Of a stretch of 64,000 bases of DNA, positions 1 through 14,671 are shown piece after piece. How positions within the stretch are numbered: the stretch's first letter is position 1; each line of letters opens with the position of its first letter. Location: contig JAEPRB010000061.1 of NCBI GenBank assembly GCA_016758965.1, positions 1 to 64,000 of the forward strand, given 5' to 3'. The notes beneath the pieces are model-generated. The model made no database searches. It was given only the letters and a program-made list of their open reading frames with translations, and had not been told where the DNA came from. A program made the position numbers and the translations under genes. Source of the stretch: Circinella minor (Eukaryota > Mucoromycota > Mucoromycetes > Mucorales > Lichtheimiaceae).

Positions 1-3000
1 ATGTTAAAAGCATTGTCACCACAAGACTAGGGAATTTGTCCCAGCAAGGATAGCTGTCTAGTCGAACAGAACTGAGTCGAACAAACTGTATACTGTCTTA
101 CTATGTCCTTCAACAATATAGAGCCGTTTCTTCCAAAAATAAAGTTCGTTGATCTTCTACCGACCGAAGATTATGCTCAGCAATCAGGAGAAAGAAAAAA
201 TAGGACCAAAGTAAAGAGATGAAGGAACTAATATAGACAACCGGTAAACCTCATGACAATAGAAAAAAATAAAAATAAAACGGGTTGGGAGAGAAAATAT
301 AACTTTTTCATACAACATAACGGTGATAGCATAGAAACATGTGACTCCTTGTATAATGTAAGATAATTCTTCAGTTATATGAATAAAACTTTTTATTGGA
401 TAAGAAGCAATCCTTTATCGATATCAAGATCCGGGTCAATTTTTATTACTGTATTTGTGATGGATTGAAAGGTGTTATGTATACAAGCTACGACTGCGCA
501 ATTTTTTTAATGGTGCGATAGTAATTGTATAGGCGCCACAAACAAACAAAAAAAAATAACATACTATAGGTGTGATTGGACTTCTTATATATATACATCA
601 CAAGGGTTGATGAACTAGATTACACTTTTAATCTTATTAGGTAAGTATGTAATGAATAAATTGATCGATCTCTATATTAAGCTTTCTTGGTGAGGTATTT
701 GAGCTGTTATATATAATAAATCATTAATATTGACATGGCTTGTATACTCTAATATGATGATATTTATTCTCATATAAAGATGTAAACTTGAGCAAAAATA
801 TAGATAATAACAACAAAAAGTAGTTAAGCAACACATCAAAAACAGTCGTTTATTTTTTTTTCAACTGATGTTTATGTATTATAGTATTTATGTATGGTTC
901 AATTTTTCTATCCACAACAACATCGACGGCATAACAAGATATAAAATATTTAGTTCATGGATCCATTAAACAAGTACTCCTTTTTGGTTTGTTTTTTCCC
1001 TGTAAAAAATATTGAGCACACCATGATGACGTATTATAACGATAAAAAAAATGACTTTATAAAGAATACTTGTAATAATAGGGTGGTCTGCAGAATGTCA
1101 CAAAAGCTGAGTCGATGGCGCGCTAATTTGTTTTTGTGTGATTGTTGCTGATGTTGTTGCTCATCCTCCCTAGTATTCACATACATACATTTTGAAGGGA
1201 CGTATAGAGAAACATACTGTAGCAAATATATTATATAAGACGACATCGAGGTATATTAAAACTTTTTTTATTATTACCTCTGTTTATCAAAATCCTTAAA
1301 CAAGTCTCAAGGTTGTAGAGAGCTTTTATTTATGTATTTGGGTTACTATATCTATGATGATATTAATGACGAGGATGGTGATATTAAATAAGCAAATTCT
1401 ACAAGTAATGTCAGGTTTGCTAATATGTTGAATAGTTGAAGAATATTGTGAGTAGCTATTAATTGATCGATTAGTCAGTGCTGATGTTATTACGATTTGT
1501 ATTCACTAACATCATTATAAATGTGATACGTACAGAGATTGTCATTAATAGGATAACGATTAGCACATACATAGTCTACGTACTATAGAATTAATAAATA
1601 TAATGACATTTCTTTCTCCTTTATCCATTCCATTTCCCATAGACTTTGTCGTTTGGATTCCCATTCCTCCAAACATAATATGTTGCCAGTGTTTTTGTAG
1701 TCGTGGTAAGTAAAAAAAAAACTTATACTAATACATATCAAACAATCACTTTGCATTTTTTTTTTCTTTTTGATTATCATATTTTTTTTGTCGCATTTTA
1801 TTTATTTATATTTTACTGGTACATAGAAATTCTTATTATTATCCATCGTAATAAGAAGTAGTAGTAGTACTAATACCATTGTATTTTGTCGCCGCTAGAT
1901 GATATCTTCCTGATGAGTTATTTTATACCGTCATTCAAGATGTCTATTGATATTGATATCGATATAGTGAATATTTTTTGTAGAAAAACTAAAAGAGGGT
2001 CATATTTTGTTATGAAACGATAAAAAGAAAAGCGGAAAGAAAAGAGATAAAAACATAAGCTTTTGAATATATTTTTTCTATTCCTTATTTCTATATGAAT
2101 CGATATTTTATCCATGAGAATAATGGCTAAGCCGATTAGGTGTACCACAAGGTACAAAACAAAACTGTAACATTAAGCTTTTTATTTTATATTTGTTCTG
2201 TGTGGGAATAAAAAACAAAAAACAAAAAGTAAATTGATAGATTAAAGAATGTATGATCTTATTTTACCTCATGCATAAATATAATTATTATAAAATACAA
2301 AAAATAACTGAGTACAATATTTCTGTTATTTTAAAATATGAATCTGGACTGTACATCTAATCCCAGATATATAACGTAAGCCTCAGCGGAGGTCCCTTAA
2401 ATGATAAAAATTGATAAATAGGTTGGACATTCATTCATTTCAGTTGATCCGCGGAAAGCTCTATTGCCTTTTTTTCTTTCTTTTTTATTAATACGACTAG
2501 TAAATAACCAATATTAGTACTAGCAATATAAAGGTAATAAATTATATTTAATCAGTACTAGGTAGTCTCTATTACTCTTTTTTTTTTCTTTAATATTAGT
2601 AATAACCAGTACTGGTAATAATAATAAGAATAATAATAATGTATCAAATTAATTACCACTTATCACTACGTTTCATCCACGAAAGTCTTTATATCAATCT
2701 TCTTTTACTTTATCTTCTAATAATAATAATAATAATTATTATGATGTATAAAATAACTTTTTTAGATTATTAAATAGCCAAAAATAGTTTGAAATGTATT
2801 TTCTTTTACTAATAGGATGGAAAGTGGACACGTTTCAAATTAGTTCAAAGGTTGCCACGTACATATTTTTACTGGTTGGCGGTGTTTTTCCCCTTCTTCT
2901 TGTGTCAACGACGATCCTTGACATCTTTTTTTAGTTACACTAGTTTTTCGCATTTTTAAAAAAAGATTTAAAAAAGAAGCCCAACTGCACTTGTATAGAA

Positions 3001-3067
3001 ACTTTGACCCTTTCTCTCTCTTTCTTTCTTCTCACAAAGACATACTCCATCTAAAATAATAATAACA
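1..3067. other. Intergenic, no supported gene
   Basis: AT-rich DNA with many stops in all frames and short T-runs. I found no exon set with consistent phase and no tRNA. The last 100 bases before the phosphomannomutase start are pyrimidine-rich (CT tracts near 3008-3030), typical of a fungal core promoter. Confidence 0.6.
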
Positions 3068-4241
3068 ATGTCACCCATCACTCCATTTTCTGAACGTCCC
3101 ATCAAGGATACCATCGTACTTTTCGATGTTGATGGTACTTTGACTCCTGCTCGTTTGGTAATTTTATTTTATATTATATATATAAAAAAAAGGGTGATCT
3201 GTCAAAAATAACTAATTAAGGTACATTTATAATAGACTGTTTCACAAGAAATGCTTGAAACTCTTTCTGAACTTCGTAAGAAGGTTGTCATTGGTTTTGT
3301 TGGTGGTTCTGATCTCAAGAAACAAGTTGAACAATTGGGTGATTCAGGTAAAAATAAAATATTTTGAGTAAAGTGCAACCTTATTGGAAGGTTTCCGTGA
3401 TGATGATGACAATTATTTGTTTATTCATTTCGTTAACATTTAAAACATAACGCGTTACTAGTTTTGAATGACTTTGACTATTGCTTTGCTGAAAATGGAC
3501 TTACTGCATACCGTCTTAATGAACAAATGGCTTCTCAGGTAAAATTCTATTATAAGCATTTAATTATGAGAGTGGGGGTTGTTGTTACAAAATGCTAAAC
3601 GTATTTGGGTTGTTGGGGATGATATTTATTATTTTAATAGAGCTTCATTGAATGGATTGGTGATGAACAATATAACAAACTTGTCAAGTTTATCTTACAT
3701 TATATTGCTGATTTGGATATCCCCAAGAAGCGGTAAATATCTTTTACATTTGAAAGAATTTGGGAGAGTTAGCGGAAGAGGTTGTTTGATGAGGATTAAA
3801 CTGAGCGGAAGGACTTACAAGTAAATTATTATTATTATTTATATTAGTGGTACCTTTGTTGAATTCCGTAATGGTATGATTAATGTTTCTCCCATTGGTC
3901 GTAACTGTACTCATGCTGAACGTTGTGAATTTGAAAAGTATGATTTGGAACGTGGTATTCGCCGTAAGTTTGTTGAAGACCTCAAGGCCGAATTCCCTGA
4001 TTTGGCTTTGACTTATTCTATTGGTGGTCAAATTTCATTTGATGTCTTCCCTACTGGTTGGGATAAGACTTATTGTCTTCGTCATGTTAAGAAAGAAGGT
4101 TTTAAGGATATTCACTTCTTTGGTGACAAAACTTTTGAAGGTGGAAATGATTTTGAAATATATTCTCATCCAGAAGTTACTGGTCATTCCGTCAAATGTC
4201 CTGAAGATACTATCAAGATTCTTAAGGAATTGTTCCCTTAA
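3068..4241 (+). CDS. Phosphomannomutase (SEC53/PMM type), 5 exons
   Basis: Converts mannose-6-phosphate to mannose-1-phosphate in the cytosol, feeding GDP-mannose for N-glycans, O-mannosylation and GPI anchors. I read exons 3068-3157, 3236-3347, 3462-3538, 3641-3732 and 3848-4241, giving 254 aa, close to the usual length of eukaryotic PMM. The HAD-type catalytic motif DVDGT lies at residues 20-24, with D20 as expected nucleophile and D22 as acid/base. A GGSD motif follows, then EFRNGM and the substrate-binding segment NVSPIGRNC, and a late GDKT..GGND motif for magnesium binding. The start is the first ATG after a CT-rich leader and gives a normal N-terminus. All catalytic motifs are present and no break is seen. 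It stands alone, with no gene within 2 kb on either side. Confidence 0.95.
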
Positions 4242-6689
4242 AATCTGTAATCACTTTTTTTTATCTTTCTCTCTTATACACAAACATACACATATTTATA
4301 CATATTTATACACCTTCTCCCCCCGGACCTTCACTTCCCTTATTTAATTTTCTCAATTCTTAAAAACAAAACAGACAAACGAACTTCCTTTTTTTTGTTC
4401 AAGATATATATACACAAACATATAACGCACTTGATCTTTTTTTTTTAATTTATTTTTACATGAATATTACTACCCAACTTTTTTTTTTCAATATTATATA
4501 AAAGTGCATTCATGAATATAACTATTTGAAAAGAAAAATTTATTATTTTTCCCTTCATCTGTTCGAATTTATTGCGTTTTGAAGACAGAAGATGAAAGCC
4601 ATATGTAGAGAGAGAAAATTAGTTGAAAATAATTCAGTCTACACAAAGCAAAAGTGATCACCGTTCGTAAACTAACACCTTTCTTCAAAATGGAAGAGAT
4701 TAATACACAGTAATTCTTTCCCTTGTTTTTGGGTTTTCTGAACGCAGCACCTTGATGAAATAATAATCAGTAAAATAACGATCATCCTACTTATATGTAC
4801 AATATACTGCCGAGGGATCGGGAAAAATGTATCCAGTTACAAGCATATAAAACAAAAAGAAGCGAGAGATAGATAATTACAATGTTGGTGAACTAGATAG
4901 CATTTTGTTTAAGCAATGATATTATAATATATGCAGAATAAATTTATAGTTTAACGCTTTTTCGTTGAGTCTTATATGCTAAATATTGTACTTTTTTAAA
5001 ATCAATAAATGTCTGTAGCTGGTTATTGCTATATACATTTGCCTTTAAAAAGAAGAGGTTTTTTTTTCTGTTGGATTACTATGATAGAGAATTATAATAT
5101 GATCTTATTTTTTTTAATATATTAGAATATACAAATTGAAACTAGTGTTTTGTTGCTAATATAATTACGTAGAAAAGGATCATTGTATAGTATGAATAAA
5201 TATGCTTTTACAGTCACTCAGTGTTAAAAGTTCCAAAAATAAATATAGACAGAAAATGCACTTTCTTAATGCAACTTTTTTTGGGGGGAAGGGGGGCAAC
5301 CCACCTGCAAATCTTTCGTCGTACCCTGGTTACTATTCCCCTAGAAATAAATTTTAGAAAACTGTTGACAATAACACTTAAAGGATGCTTTAATTTAAAT
5401 GATTCCGTATAAAAATGAAGAACACGTATTTTGCGAAAATCTATTTCACTCCATGATTTACACGCTTCCTTTTTTTATTTCTTTGATCAACAACGCCCGA
5501 ACTTGTTTTGTTGAACTTGATTAAGAAACATCAGGTCAATAGCTATAAGATCCTCTTTCCTCGTCCTCTTCCAATAATTCCCTTTTGGTTTTGTTAAAAT
5601 TTTTGGTTTTGTATTAATACCTTGATATAGATGATGGTGCTTTATTCTCAGAACTATACGTAGAAAGAAAAACTAGGAAAAGGAGATATAAAGTTTATAA
5701 AGAAAGTGTTCTAAAATCAACTGTTGTTGATCATCGACTTTAATAGAATATATTAATCAAAAATGTCTTTTGTTGAAATGATAAATATAAGTACTTTGTG
5801 AAGCTACATTAACTATAATAAAAATTAATTTTATATATATTCAACAACAACAAATATCAGTGTGTAATAAGAAGTTTTTTTCAAATATATATTTTGATTC
5901 GATTTGAGTGGTACCATAGGAATAATATACAGTACTTACATGAAATTTCTGGAATAGCTTTTCAAAATAGTTGTTTATTCGACTTGATGACGGATAAATA
6001 GAAAGTCTAGCCAGTGAAGAGATTTGTTATTATCATTATTCTTATTATTGTGTAACTTTTATCATGTGCGATTTCAAGAAAAAGCTTCAATTATAATTAT
6101 AATACTTAACGCTACTTACCTCTTCTGTTTAAAATAGGGAAACGAAAAGTGTCATTTTTTTTTATTTAAATACTATTTTTTTTTTATTTGTCGCTACTAT
6201 TCATAACTTGAAAGAAATTATTTTATGAAAAAAAATTAAAAAAGAAACATATAATCAAAGAAAAGGGTGTTGGATAATTTTTGGGGCATGCGCTATATGT
6301 AAGAGAGTTCTAAAAGGAAAAAAAAAAGGATCATATAATTTATATCGCAAAAAAAAAAAAAAAAAAAATTGGAAGCACGAGAGGAAATCATCAATCATCA
6401 TGCTAAATAATAATAACAAAAGAAAGAAGGAAAGAAAAAACATAATACTTTATGGAACTTTTATAAGTAAAAGTAAAAAAAATAGAAATACCATATGAAA
6501 AGATACGAGGTCGTGGCAATAGTAGAATAGTAACCAGCTATAATGTTAATCTATATATACTGTATGTCTCGAGTGTCTGTCATTGTATACATATATATAT
6601 ATACGAGTTATGTTGTTGAATATAACAATGTAATACTCTTAATGTGAAATCATCAAAAAAAAGTTATTTTATATTTTTGCTCTTCGCTA
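4242..6689. other. Intergenic, no supported gene
   Basis: About 2.4 kb of AT-rich sequence between the 3' end of phosphomannomutase and the 3' end of the minus-strand zinc-finger gene, so the two are convergent. It has T-rich runs right after the phosphomannomutase stop (polyadenylation region), a 5-6 base G run near 5281-5297 and a long A run near 6350-6368. I see no coding pattern. Confidence 0.55.
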
Positions 6690-8141
6690 TTAATTTTTTT
6701 CGTTATTGTTGCTGTCACCATCCTTGTCTTTGTTGTTACTATTCTCTTTATTCTTTGGACATGCTGAAGTACCACGATGTCGAGTAATAGAATCTTTACG
6801 GTAAAAGAAATTGTCACAATCTGGACAAGGATAAGTCACGCGTCGGTTTTCAGGTATATGTGTTGGAAAATGACGAATAAGATCATGATGTTTGGTAAAC
6901 AAATGTTTACAAATTGGACATTGATGTTGTCGTCGTTGGTGATGTTCCGCTGTTGTACGTTTTGAATTCGCTTTTAAAGAGAAAGATAATAAGGCTTCCG
7001 TTGGCTCAGTTGTCATTATTGCTGTTGTCGCCGCTGCGGGGTATTGGTTAAGTTCTTGTGTTAACAATAACGGTTGTTGTTGATGTGAACTGTTATGTAT
7101 ATTACTACTGCTCTCAGTTATAATATTTGGCTGTTGTTGTTCTAGATTTGTAAGAGATCTTTGTCGTTGTTGCTCATAAAGTGAAATACTGTGTTGAGAA
7201 TCACTGTAGTATGTGATTGATGGCTGCTGTTGAGAGGGTAACGTCGAATGATCTTGCTGTAAGAGATGATAGTAAATTGTCATTAGCTGCTCATGAGACT
7301 TGACTACCAAGTCAACTGGTGGATATTGCTGCGTTTGTTGTGTTATATTTGGTTCATTCCGTTGAGATGTCAAATTTAGACCGATATCTGTGGTATGGTG
7401 GCTATCTGTTGTATTATCGGCAATAGCAGTAGCAGTGGTATTAGATTCAGGCATTATCATTGGTGATGTTACAGAATGATGGTTTTGTCGTTGCTGCTGC
7501 TGATATTGTTGTGTTGACAATAGAGATGAAGAAGATGAAGAAGAAGGACGAGATGAAATATTGTAATAAGTTTGTTGTTGCTGCTGTTGTTGTTGTTGTT
7601 GTGAAAGCTCATCATCATAGCAACCTACACATTTTATATTTATATTGTTATAGTTAGTGATCATATACACTTAAAATAATTACAATTACTGGTATAATTT
7701 ACAAAAATTACCGGTATAAAAAGAAGATAATGATAGATGGCGAGCACTCGTTCCTCCTAGTTCTTCTCGTACTTGGGATGCTACTATATTTGATCGGTTA
7801 AGAAAATAAGATGTTGGAAAACCCATATCCGTTGAAGAAGAAGAAGGAGAATGAATAAAAGCGGTTTCTGGGGTCAAAGATATGTTATTCTGATGAGGAT
7901 TAGCAGAAGAAACAGCAGTATAAAAATCAAATTTAGGCTGCGTTTGGTTACTATAGTCCCCATTGCAATCATTTTCAATATAAGAGTTGTTTCCACACAA
8001 CTCTTGCTCGTTGCTATTGTTGTTGCTATTATTGTCGCCTTGGGAATAGTAGTATTGTTGCTGTTCAGCAGACGAATAACCAGATTCTCCTCCGACACCA
8101 GCTGGCCCTTTCCCTTTATGAGGTTGCAAAGGCCATGTCAT
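6690..8141 (-). CDS. Gln-rich C2H2 zinc-finger protein, 2 exons
   Basis: Probable DNA-binding transcription regulator in the nucleus. I read exon 1 as 8141-7712 and exon 2 as 7624-6690 on the minus strand, 454 aa. The 87-base intron has a clear CTAAC branch site and TGTAG acceptor. The first two thirds are low complexity (runs of Q, S, N; a 10-Q run opens exon 2). Two zinc fingers sit near the C-terminus: residues 379-399 (C-x2-C-x12-H-x3-H) and 410-432 (C-x2-C-x12-H-x5-C, so a C2HC ending). A basic Lys/Asn-rich tail follows. I chose the ATG at 8141 (MTWPL...) because it precedes the first low-complexity but non-random stretch; the frame is open 44 codons further up, so another start or an upstream exon is possible. 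Target genes cannot be told from sequence. Confidence 0.8.
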
Positions 8142-11100
8142 TATGGGAGTGTGGTTGTGGATCAAGACCGTTGCTGACGACAGCTTGTCTAGTATACACC
8201 TTTTTATTAACAAGTATGAATTTGAAACAAAAGGACAGTAAAATAAGGGGTTTAAAAAAATTATTAACACCAATAATTATTTCGACACAATCGCATAAAG
8301 TGGAGTTTACTCGTCTTTCGTATCAATGAGTTCGAGAAAAAGGTAAAAAAAGAAGATAATCAGTAATGAGGCTTAATAAAGGTAAACTGTTTTTTTTTTT
8401 TTTTTTTTTTTTGGTTATTGATAAAAATATAGAGAGAAAAAATAGAAAATTAATAAAAGAGCATCAAAAAGGAAGAATGTTTGGAAAGGCGAAAAAGAAA
8501 GTAGATTATGAACTACTGTTGTTCTTTTATACACTTTTTTATACTTTGATTACTGTTAATGTAATGTGGCTGACGTGGCCCAGTTTTTTTTTTTTTTTTT
8601 TTGTATACATGCAGTGATAAAAAATGGGATTTATTATATTTTAGCTGTACCCTGATAGATAACACATATGCTTCAGTAAGCATGTCAGTTCGTTGGCGTG
8701 GATGGCATGAGATCGTTGTTGAACGTTTCTGAATATGAGTAACATCATGACTCCCCATGATCCTCTTGGGGGAGAAAGAGGGGCTCTTTTTGTTTATGTC
8801 TATTTTCCTTATTCTAATAACGCCTCCTTTCTTTACTTTCTCCCAACCACCCCCGTGGCTTAAGTATATGATCACATCCTTAAATATGATACCATTTTGT
8901 TCAGCGAAATATATGGTATCTATAAATCTCCTTCCTTTTCTACATACACATACACTAACATAATACGCATACATATACATTAAATATATAATAAAGTAAA
9001 TCTGTTGGTACATATCTAAATCAACATCGCAGGTTATTTCATATGGGTAGATCAGGGGATCGCTTTTGAAAGATTAATTATGTATATAAGTTGACAGATA
9101 TTGTTATACACTGAGATTTAATTGGATCATACAAACAAGTAATCTATTTTTTTCTGTTACACATTGAAGAAAAAAATCATTCTGTGGCGCGTGTACATAT
9201 TTGGCTTAATAAAAATTTCCTTTTATAGCTACAAAAAAGATGATTTAAAATTGTAGTACTAATATTAATAAACAAGTAATTACTAAGGATAACTTTTTTC
9301 GAGGAGGGAGGGATGCTAGGTGGGAAAAGTGAAAGAAAAGGAAATAAAGTAAAGTTATATGTAGCTGCACGACAGCTTATATATATATATATATTGCACG
9401 AGCGTTTACCAAAGTAAGAGGAGTCGCCGATCGATATTACCGAGATCTAAATATTTAAATTAACTTTTCCAATGAAGAAAATCGTCTTTTCTTTGTGGTA
9501 TCTGTAAATATCCCCACACCAATGAGGAGTTTAATAACAACAGCAGCGACAGTAGCAGCAGCAACAAAAAGAAAGGAAGCTTACAAATACGCCACATGTA
9601 ACATGAGTGTATCTAAAGAAAAAAAAGTGAAGGAGGGGCTACAGATAGAAAGATAAACAAATTTTAACAAGAAAAAGAATTTACCAAATAATGAAAATGT
9701 CGTTTTATTAAAAATGTGTGTTTGTCTTATATTGTGTATAAGAAGTCAAAATCATATATTTTGATGCTATGGGGGGTCATATAATAGTGGATGTTGTGAA
9801 CAAAAATCCTAGATTTAAAACCACACAATAATATTGGCTTTTTGCAAAAGCAACTTGAGATCTTTTTTTTTTTTTGCATGGTTTATGCATGATTTCCGAA
9901 GTGCTTCGATCAAGGTGATTTACATATGTGATTATTACTTTACTTTTTCCATTTTTATACAATTACCATGATTAAATTATATAATAAACTTATTTATTTA
10001 CTTTTCTTTTCAAGATTACGTACAGTTATATGTACCTACATTGAGCAGGGCCTAGTGTCTGTATTATGCGTCGGAAGAATCATAAAATAGTATATATTAT
10101 TATTATCCTTTATAATAATAAAAAACTATCAATTATAACTTTCTTCTTTTTTTAATATGTAAGTAACTAAAATGCTAAAATACCCCTCAAAATGGTGTGT
10201 GTCAAATGGTACTAATGTTATGTTTTTTTAACCCCTGCGTTACAAATGACTGATCTTTTTTCTTTTTTACTTCTCTTATTATATACCACGAATAAATAAA
10301 TGGTACGTACCCATAAACGAACATAAGTGTATAATATCTATTTTTATAAGGACGAGCACAGTTAATTTAAATCAACAAAAGAACCGCCCCGTATAATCGT
10401 AAGTCTAGTAATAAATAGTAATATATCTGTGTCCTGAGTTAGCTGTGTGTATATTTCGTCCTTATCTATTTTGTTCATTACATTTTGTAAATACTATTAC
10501 TATTTACTATATATTTATTTTTGTTTTGTTTTTTTTTTCTGAAAATAACTTATTAAGAAAAGATACCATTTTCTCTTATGTTTCAAATTTCTGACAACAT
10601 TAATAAGAAAGATTTGAAATACAATGCAAAAAATATTTCCAATATTTATAATTATACGTAGAAGAATAGTAACAAATGTTATATTTTTTTAATTAAAAAG
10701 ACACACACACAAAAGACCCTGTTGATCCTGTCGAGTTTATTAAGCGAGGCACATTACATATTAATAATGGCGATAATTTGACTTTCTTCCATCTTGAGCT
10801 CTTTTATACAATAACAATGATAACGCTAAAAATTAATATCCTCGCTCATCTTTTCAAAAATCGACAGCGTCTTTTTTAGGAGGGAAGGGGGAAGGAAAGT
10901 ATAAATATAACAGCATTGTAACTGATAATCATGGTATCAATTCCTTTATAAAATTCATTTTTTTCCTGTTACTGAGATTAATATTGTGTTTGCTATTGAT
11001 AAAGTTTGGAAGAAGGGGGGGGGGGAAGGAAGCCAAAAATTATGAGAAAGAGTAAAGCTCTCCCGTTCCACATGAAAATAAAAAAAAAAGTTCATTGTTC

Positions 11101-14100
11101 TGTCTATGAAATGTTCACTATTACTTTATATATATAGAAAAAAAGGAGTATTGAAAAAAAAAGAGGAATCTAGGACTCCGTGTTGTGTATCCCCGGGATG
11201 GTGCAAGCAGCACATATCACCATACACATATGGCTGATGAATTGACAAATCAATAATGTGGCAATCTATGTTTTTTAAAGTATGCTTTTATGCTGGTGAT
11301 GGCGATATCATAGCATTTTGGTACTTGTAGTGGTAGTTACTGCTACTCTTTTTTTTTCAAAATAATGGTAAAACATGCAACACATAATTATAATTAAATC
11401 TGAATGTATACAAGGTGGTTAAAATTATTTTTAAGTGGTTGATAACAGATTTCTGTTATAATACGTAATAAAATAAAAAATACATTCAAAAGACGTTGTT
11501 GTAAATTGCATAGATGCATATGTATATATGGGCAATTAATTCGTAACCCGAAAACATAAGGTTAAATTTTTAGAAAAAATATAATATAATTATTACTACT
11601 TTGTATCGGTATCACAGAAACAATTGCATCTTTAAATATGTATATAATCCAACAGATTTATCTGGTTTTTCCGCATAACACAATACGTTTTTTTTTTGTA
11701 AGGAGCTATATGATCATATAGACTATTACAAAACTGGAAGCTGAATCTATTGGAGATATAAAAAAAGAGTAAGCCAAATAATAAATTTAGACCAGCATGT
11801 CTCACCAATGAGATTTCATCTGTGCTCCTACCTCAGAACCCATAATTGATGGAATACAGGAAAGAATCTCAAAGAACCCTTGTTGTGAAAGAACGTGCCT
11901 TTAGCATGAAAATTTATATACCACTATACTGAAGGTAAGGAGCAGCATAGAACAGCATAGAACCTACTAATAAAAAATAATGAGTATAAATTATGCAATG
12001 TAAGAGAAATAATATACTAGAAATAATTTAACAAAGGGGGGTGCGCTTACACAGCACAGAGGCTCTAGGAGAAAAAAGGAGAGAGAAATCTAATATAAAA
12101 GAAAAAAGGACAGTATAGAAACTGTAACCATATTAGTCCAATCATATATCGAAGCAGCTAATTACTTCACAACCATTCATTTGATTATCTACTTACATTA
12201 TATAAAATATTGATCAGTCATAAAAATAAAATTCAACCAAAAATTCAATATTGCAAGTGTAACAAACTAAAAGGTTTCTCTAGATCACTTTATTTAATTG
12301 ACACGTACGTAAATTAACGTTCTGTGTTCAAACAAAAGATACTCAGGTTTTAACACACGCACATGCACACACAACATTTTCAATTTCTTCACTTGTTACC
12401 AATGTACATTCAATGAATAAAAAAGAATTATAAATAAATAGTTTAACGGGTAGAAAGCAAACTTCAGTGCTTTTTTATCTTGACGCTCACAGCCTCTTAG
12501 TTTTACTAGGGCCCCCAATGTTGGAAAACCAAATATAGCTACGGTTACGAAATTTGATACTTCTTTTTGACAGAGCTCAATCTTTCTCTTGAAAGTAAGG
12601 AATCAAACTATTAAAAACTACTCATTATGCTTCGCCAAGCTAAAATATAAATATGCTTTTTTATCAACTTTTTATTATATTATTACGTAATTAGATTTAT
12701 AAGCCAAAAAAAAAAAGGTTGGTGTATATAATATATCATTGGACGGTTTACATGGCAACAAAAGGAAAATATTTGTACTTTTTACATCAAATGGTTTACT
12801 TTTAATATTGGGTGAAAACACGCTTATATACTAAAAAAAGTGTCGTCAGTAGTATTTACGTATTTACCATTATATTTCAATACAACTAATAATTGACTGC
12901 CCTCTACTAAAATTAACTGCTTTATCCAAATCTTTAAACATTATTTGACTGACAGTCCTCTTACCATATAGTCAGTAAATTGTTTTCTTTTTTTTTTACC
13001 CCTACTAGTACGAACTAAATAATCATCTATTATAAAATTGACACTATAATTTATATGTACTATAGTAGATGATGATAATTATAGTAAAAATATTGTCGTT
13101 CCTGTAGATAAAAAAAGAAGTACGTATCTACGTAGCAATAGAAGGTCAATAGAATAAGTAATGTTGATTTCTTTTTTTTAGTTATTTGTTATTGCTCAGG
13201 TACAACAATTGAAAATTGATATCGTTTCTTTTTGGTACGTCTTCTCATTCAATAATGATATTCACCAATAACAAAGAACAATTCAGTCAACTACTTTATT
13301 ATCATACCAACAATATAAATAAACCGTAGAAGACCAGCCTTATTTTTTTTCGAATTGAATAAATATAATTAGTAAAAGACAAAAAAAAAAGTGAAATATG
13401 TAACACGCGGCGAAGCTCTCTTCATTGCTTTTATCACGGTGACAAGGTCTATACTGGTTCAGATAATAGCGCTTTGTTTTTAATTTAGATATTCTTTTTC
13501 TTACTAATTTCTTATTCCTTCTTTTTAAAGCTTTGTATCGACTGACTTCTCCACATATAGCCGTGTTATCTACACAACAGAAATGGGTATATATGTGGGG
13601 AAAAGTGTTACACCAAACTGACATGAATCAATTTTCTAAAGATGTTTATTATGATACGTAAACTCAATAAATAGAATAATAAGATAATGTGTTTCTTACT
13701 TTTTTTTTAGAAACTTTAGAATGATCGGATCGGTAAGTTATTAATCATATTGCTATTATTTTCTAAAAAAAAAAAAAAAAAAGTCACTTCGATTATCTGC
13801 TAAACTAACATAATGAATAAGTAAAATAGTAAAAAGATTAGCATTTTTTCCAGGTATATTTGGTTGCAGTATGATAACCCATAAACGGGTTTTCAAGCAA
13901 CAATGAGATAACCCTAATTTGGAAAATATCGGGTTCAAAAAGGTTCTCACCCGCAATCCAACAAGTAGTAGTCGTGAATTCTCGGTATTAAACATGATCC
14001 ACAATAACAATCGCTCGATAACGAATTTTCTTTCAATGCGAAGAAATTTTGGAATTAAATCTTGGTAACTATTTATTTAACGTATCTTTGCGCTAATAAT

Positions 14101-14671
14101 TTAGACAATAAATAATGGGACGTTCATCACCGGGACCAGGGAGTAATTCGATTGTTGACTAATAATTAACCATTCTATTCCTTGGACAAACGGCCTATCG
14201 TCTTTCCCAATTTATAAACTCAAAAATCATGAAAATCGACAGAATTGGTTTAGTTAAATGAGCTTCTCAGGCTTTTATTTTCTTGATAAAAGATAACAAA
14301 AAAAATTGTGTAATACTGATAAAAGAAAAAGATCAAATCAAAGAAAGGAATTCAGAGAAGAAATAATTTTTATCCCCGACATTTCTTGCTTTTTACCCGG
14401 TTTTTTTTTCTTTTGCATACTTTTACGGTGTTGTTAAGTTATCGGATCAATATGTTAATTGACATACAATACGACTAAAAAGAAAATCATATAAATACAA
14501 CCGATTTGGTTATCATTTTTTCCCTTCGAAACCAGCCCGGTATTTTATTATTTGCATTGTATAATATTTTATGTGGAAGCGCCTCACATACTAAATAAAG
14601 CACCGTATTTTTTTTTAACTTTCATCACCTTTATACCTCTTTTTTTCCTAATACCAAAAAAAACTACAATA
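8142..14671. other. Long gene-poor region, 6.5 kb
   Basis: Upstream flank of both the zinc-finger gene (minus) and the permease gene (plus), so it should hold two divergent promoters. It contains homopolymer T runs (8388-8412, 8585-8602), a C/G-rich patch near 8759-8855 with AGGGG/CCCCT-like stress-element matches, a G run near 11017-11026 and scattered (TA)n. Two minus-strand open frames (8513-9013, 13340-13624) have no recognisable domain and odd composition, so I do not call them genes. Confidence 0.5.

Noticed and set aside
8513..9013. 166-codon minus-strand open frame
   Set aside because: It crosses homopolymer runs (encoding KKKKKK), has no domain or splice context, and lies in the promoter of the zinc-finger gene.
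13340..13624. 94-codon minus-strand open frame with a Lys/Arg-rich centre
   Set aside because: No recognisable family, low-complexity end, no joining exon; likely chance.
13880..13990. Possible intron-containing tRNA suggested by GGGTTCAAAA
   Set aside because: No cloverleaf can be drawn and the B box does not match GGTTCGANTCC.
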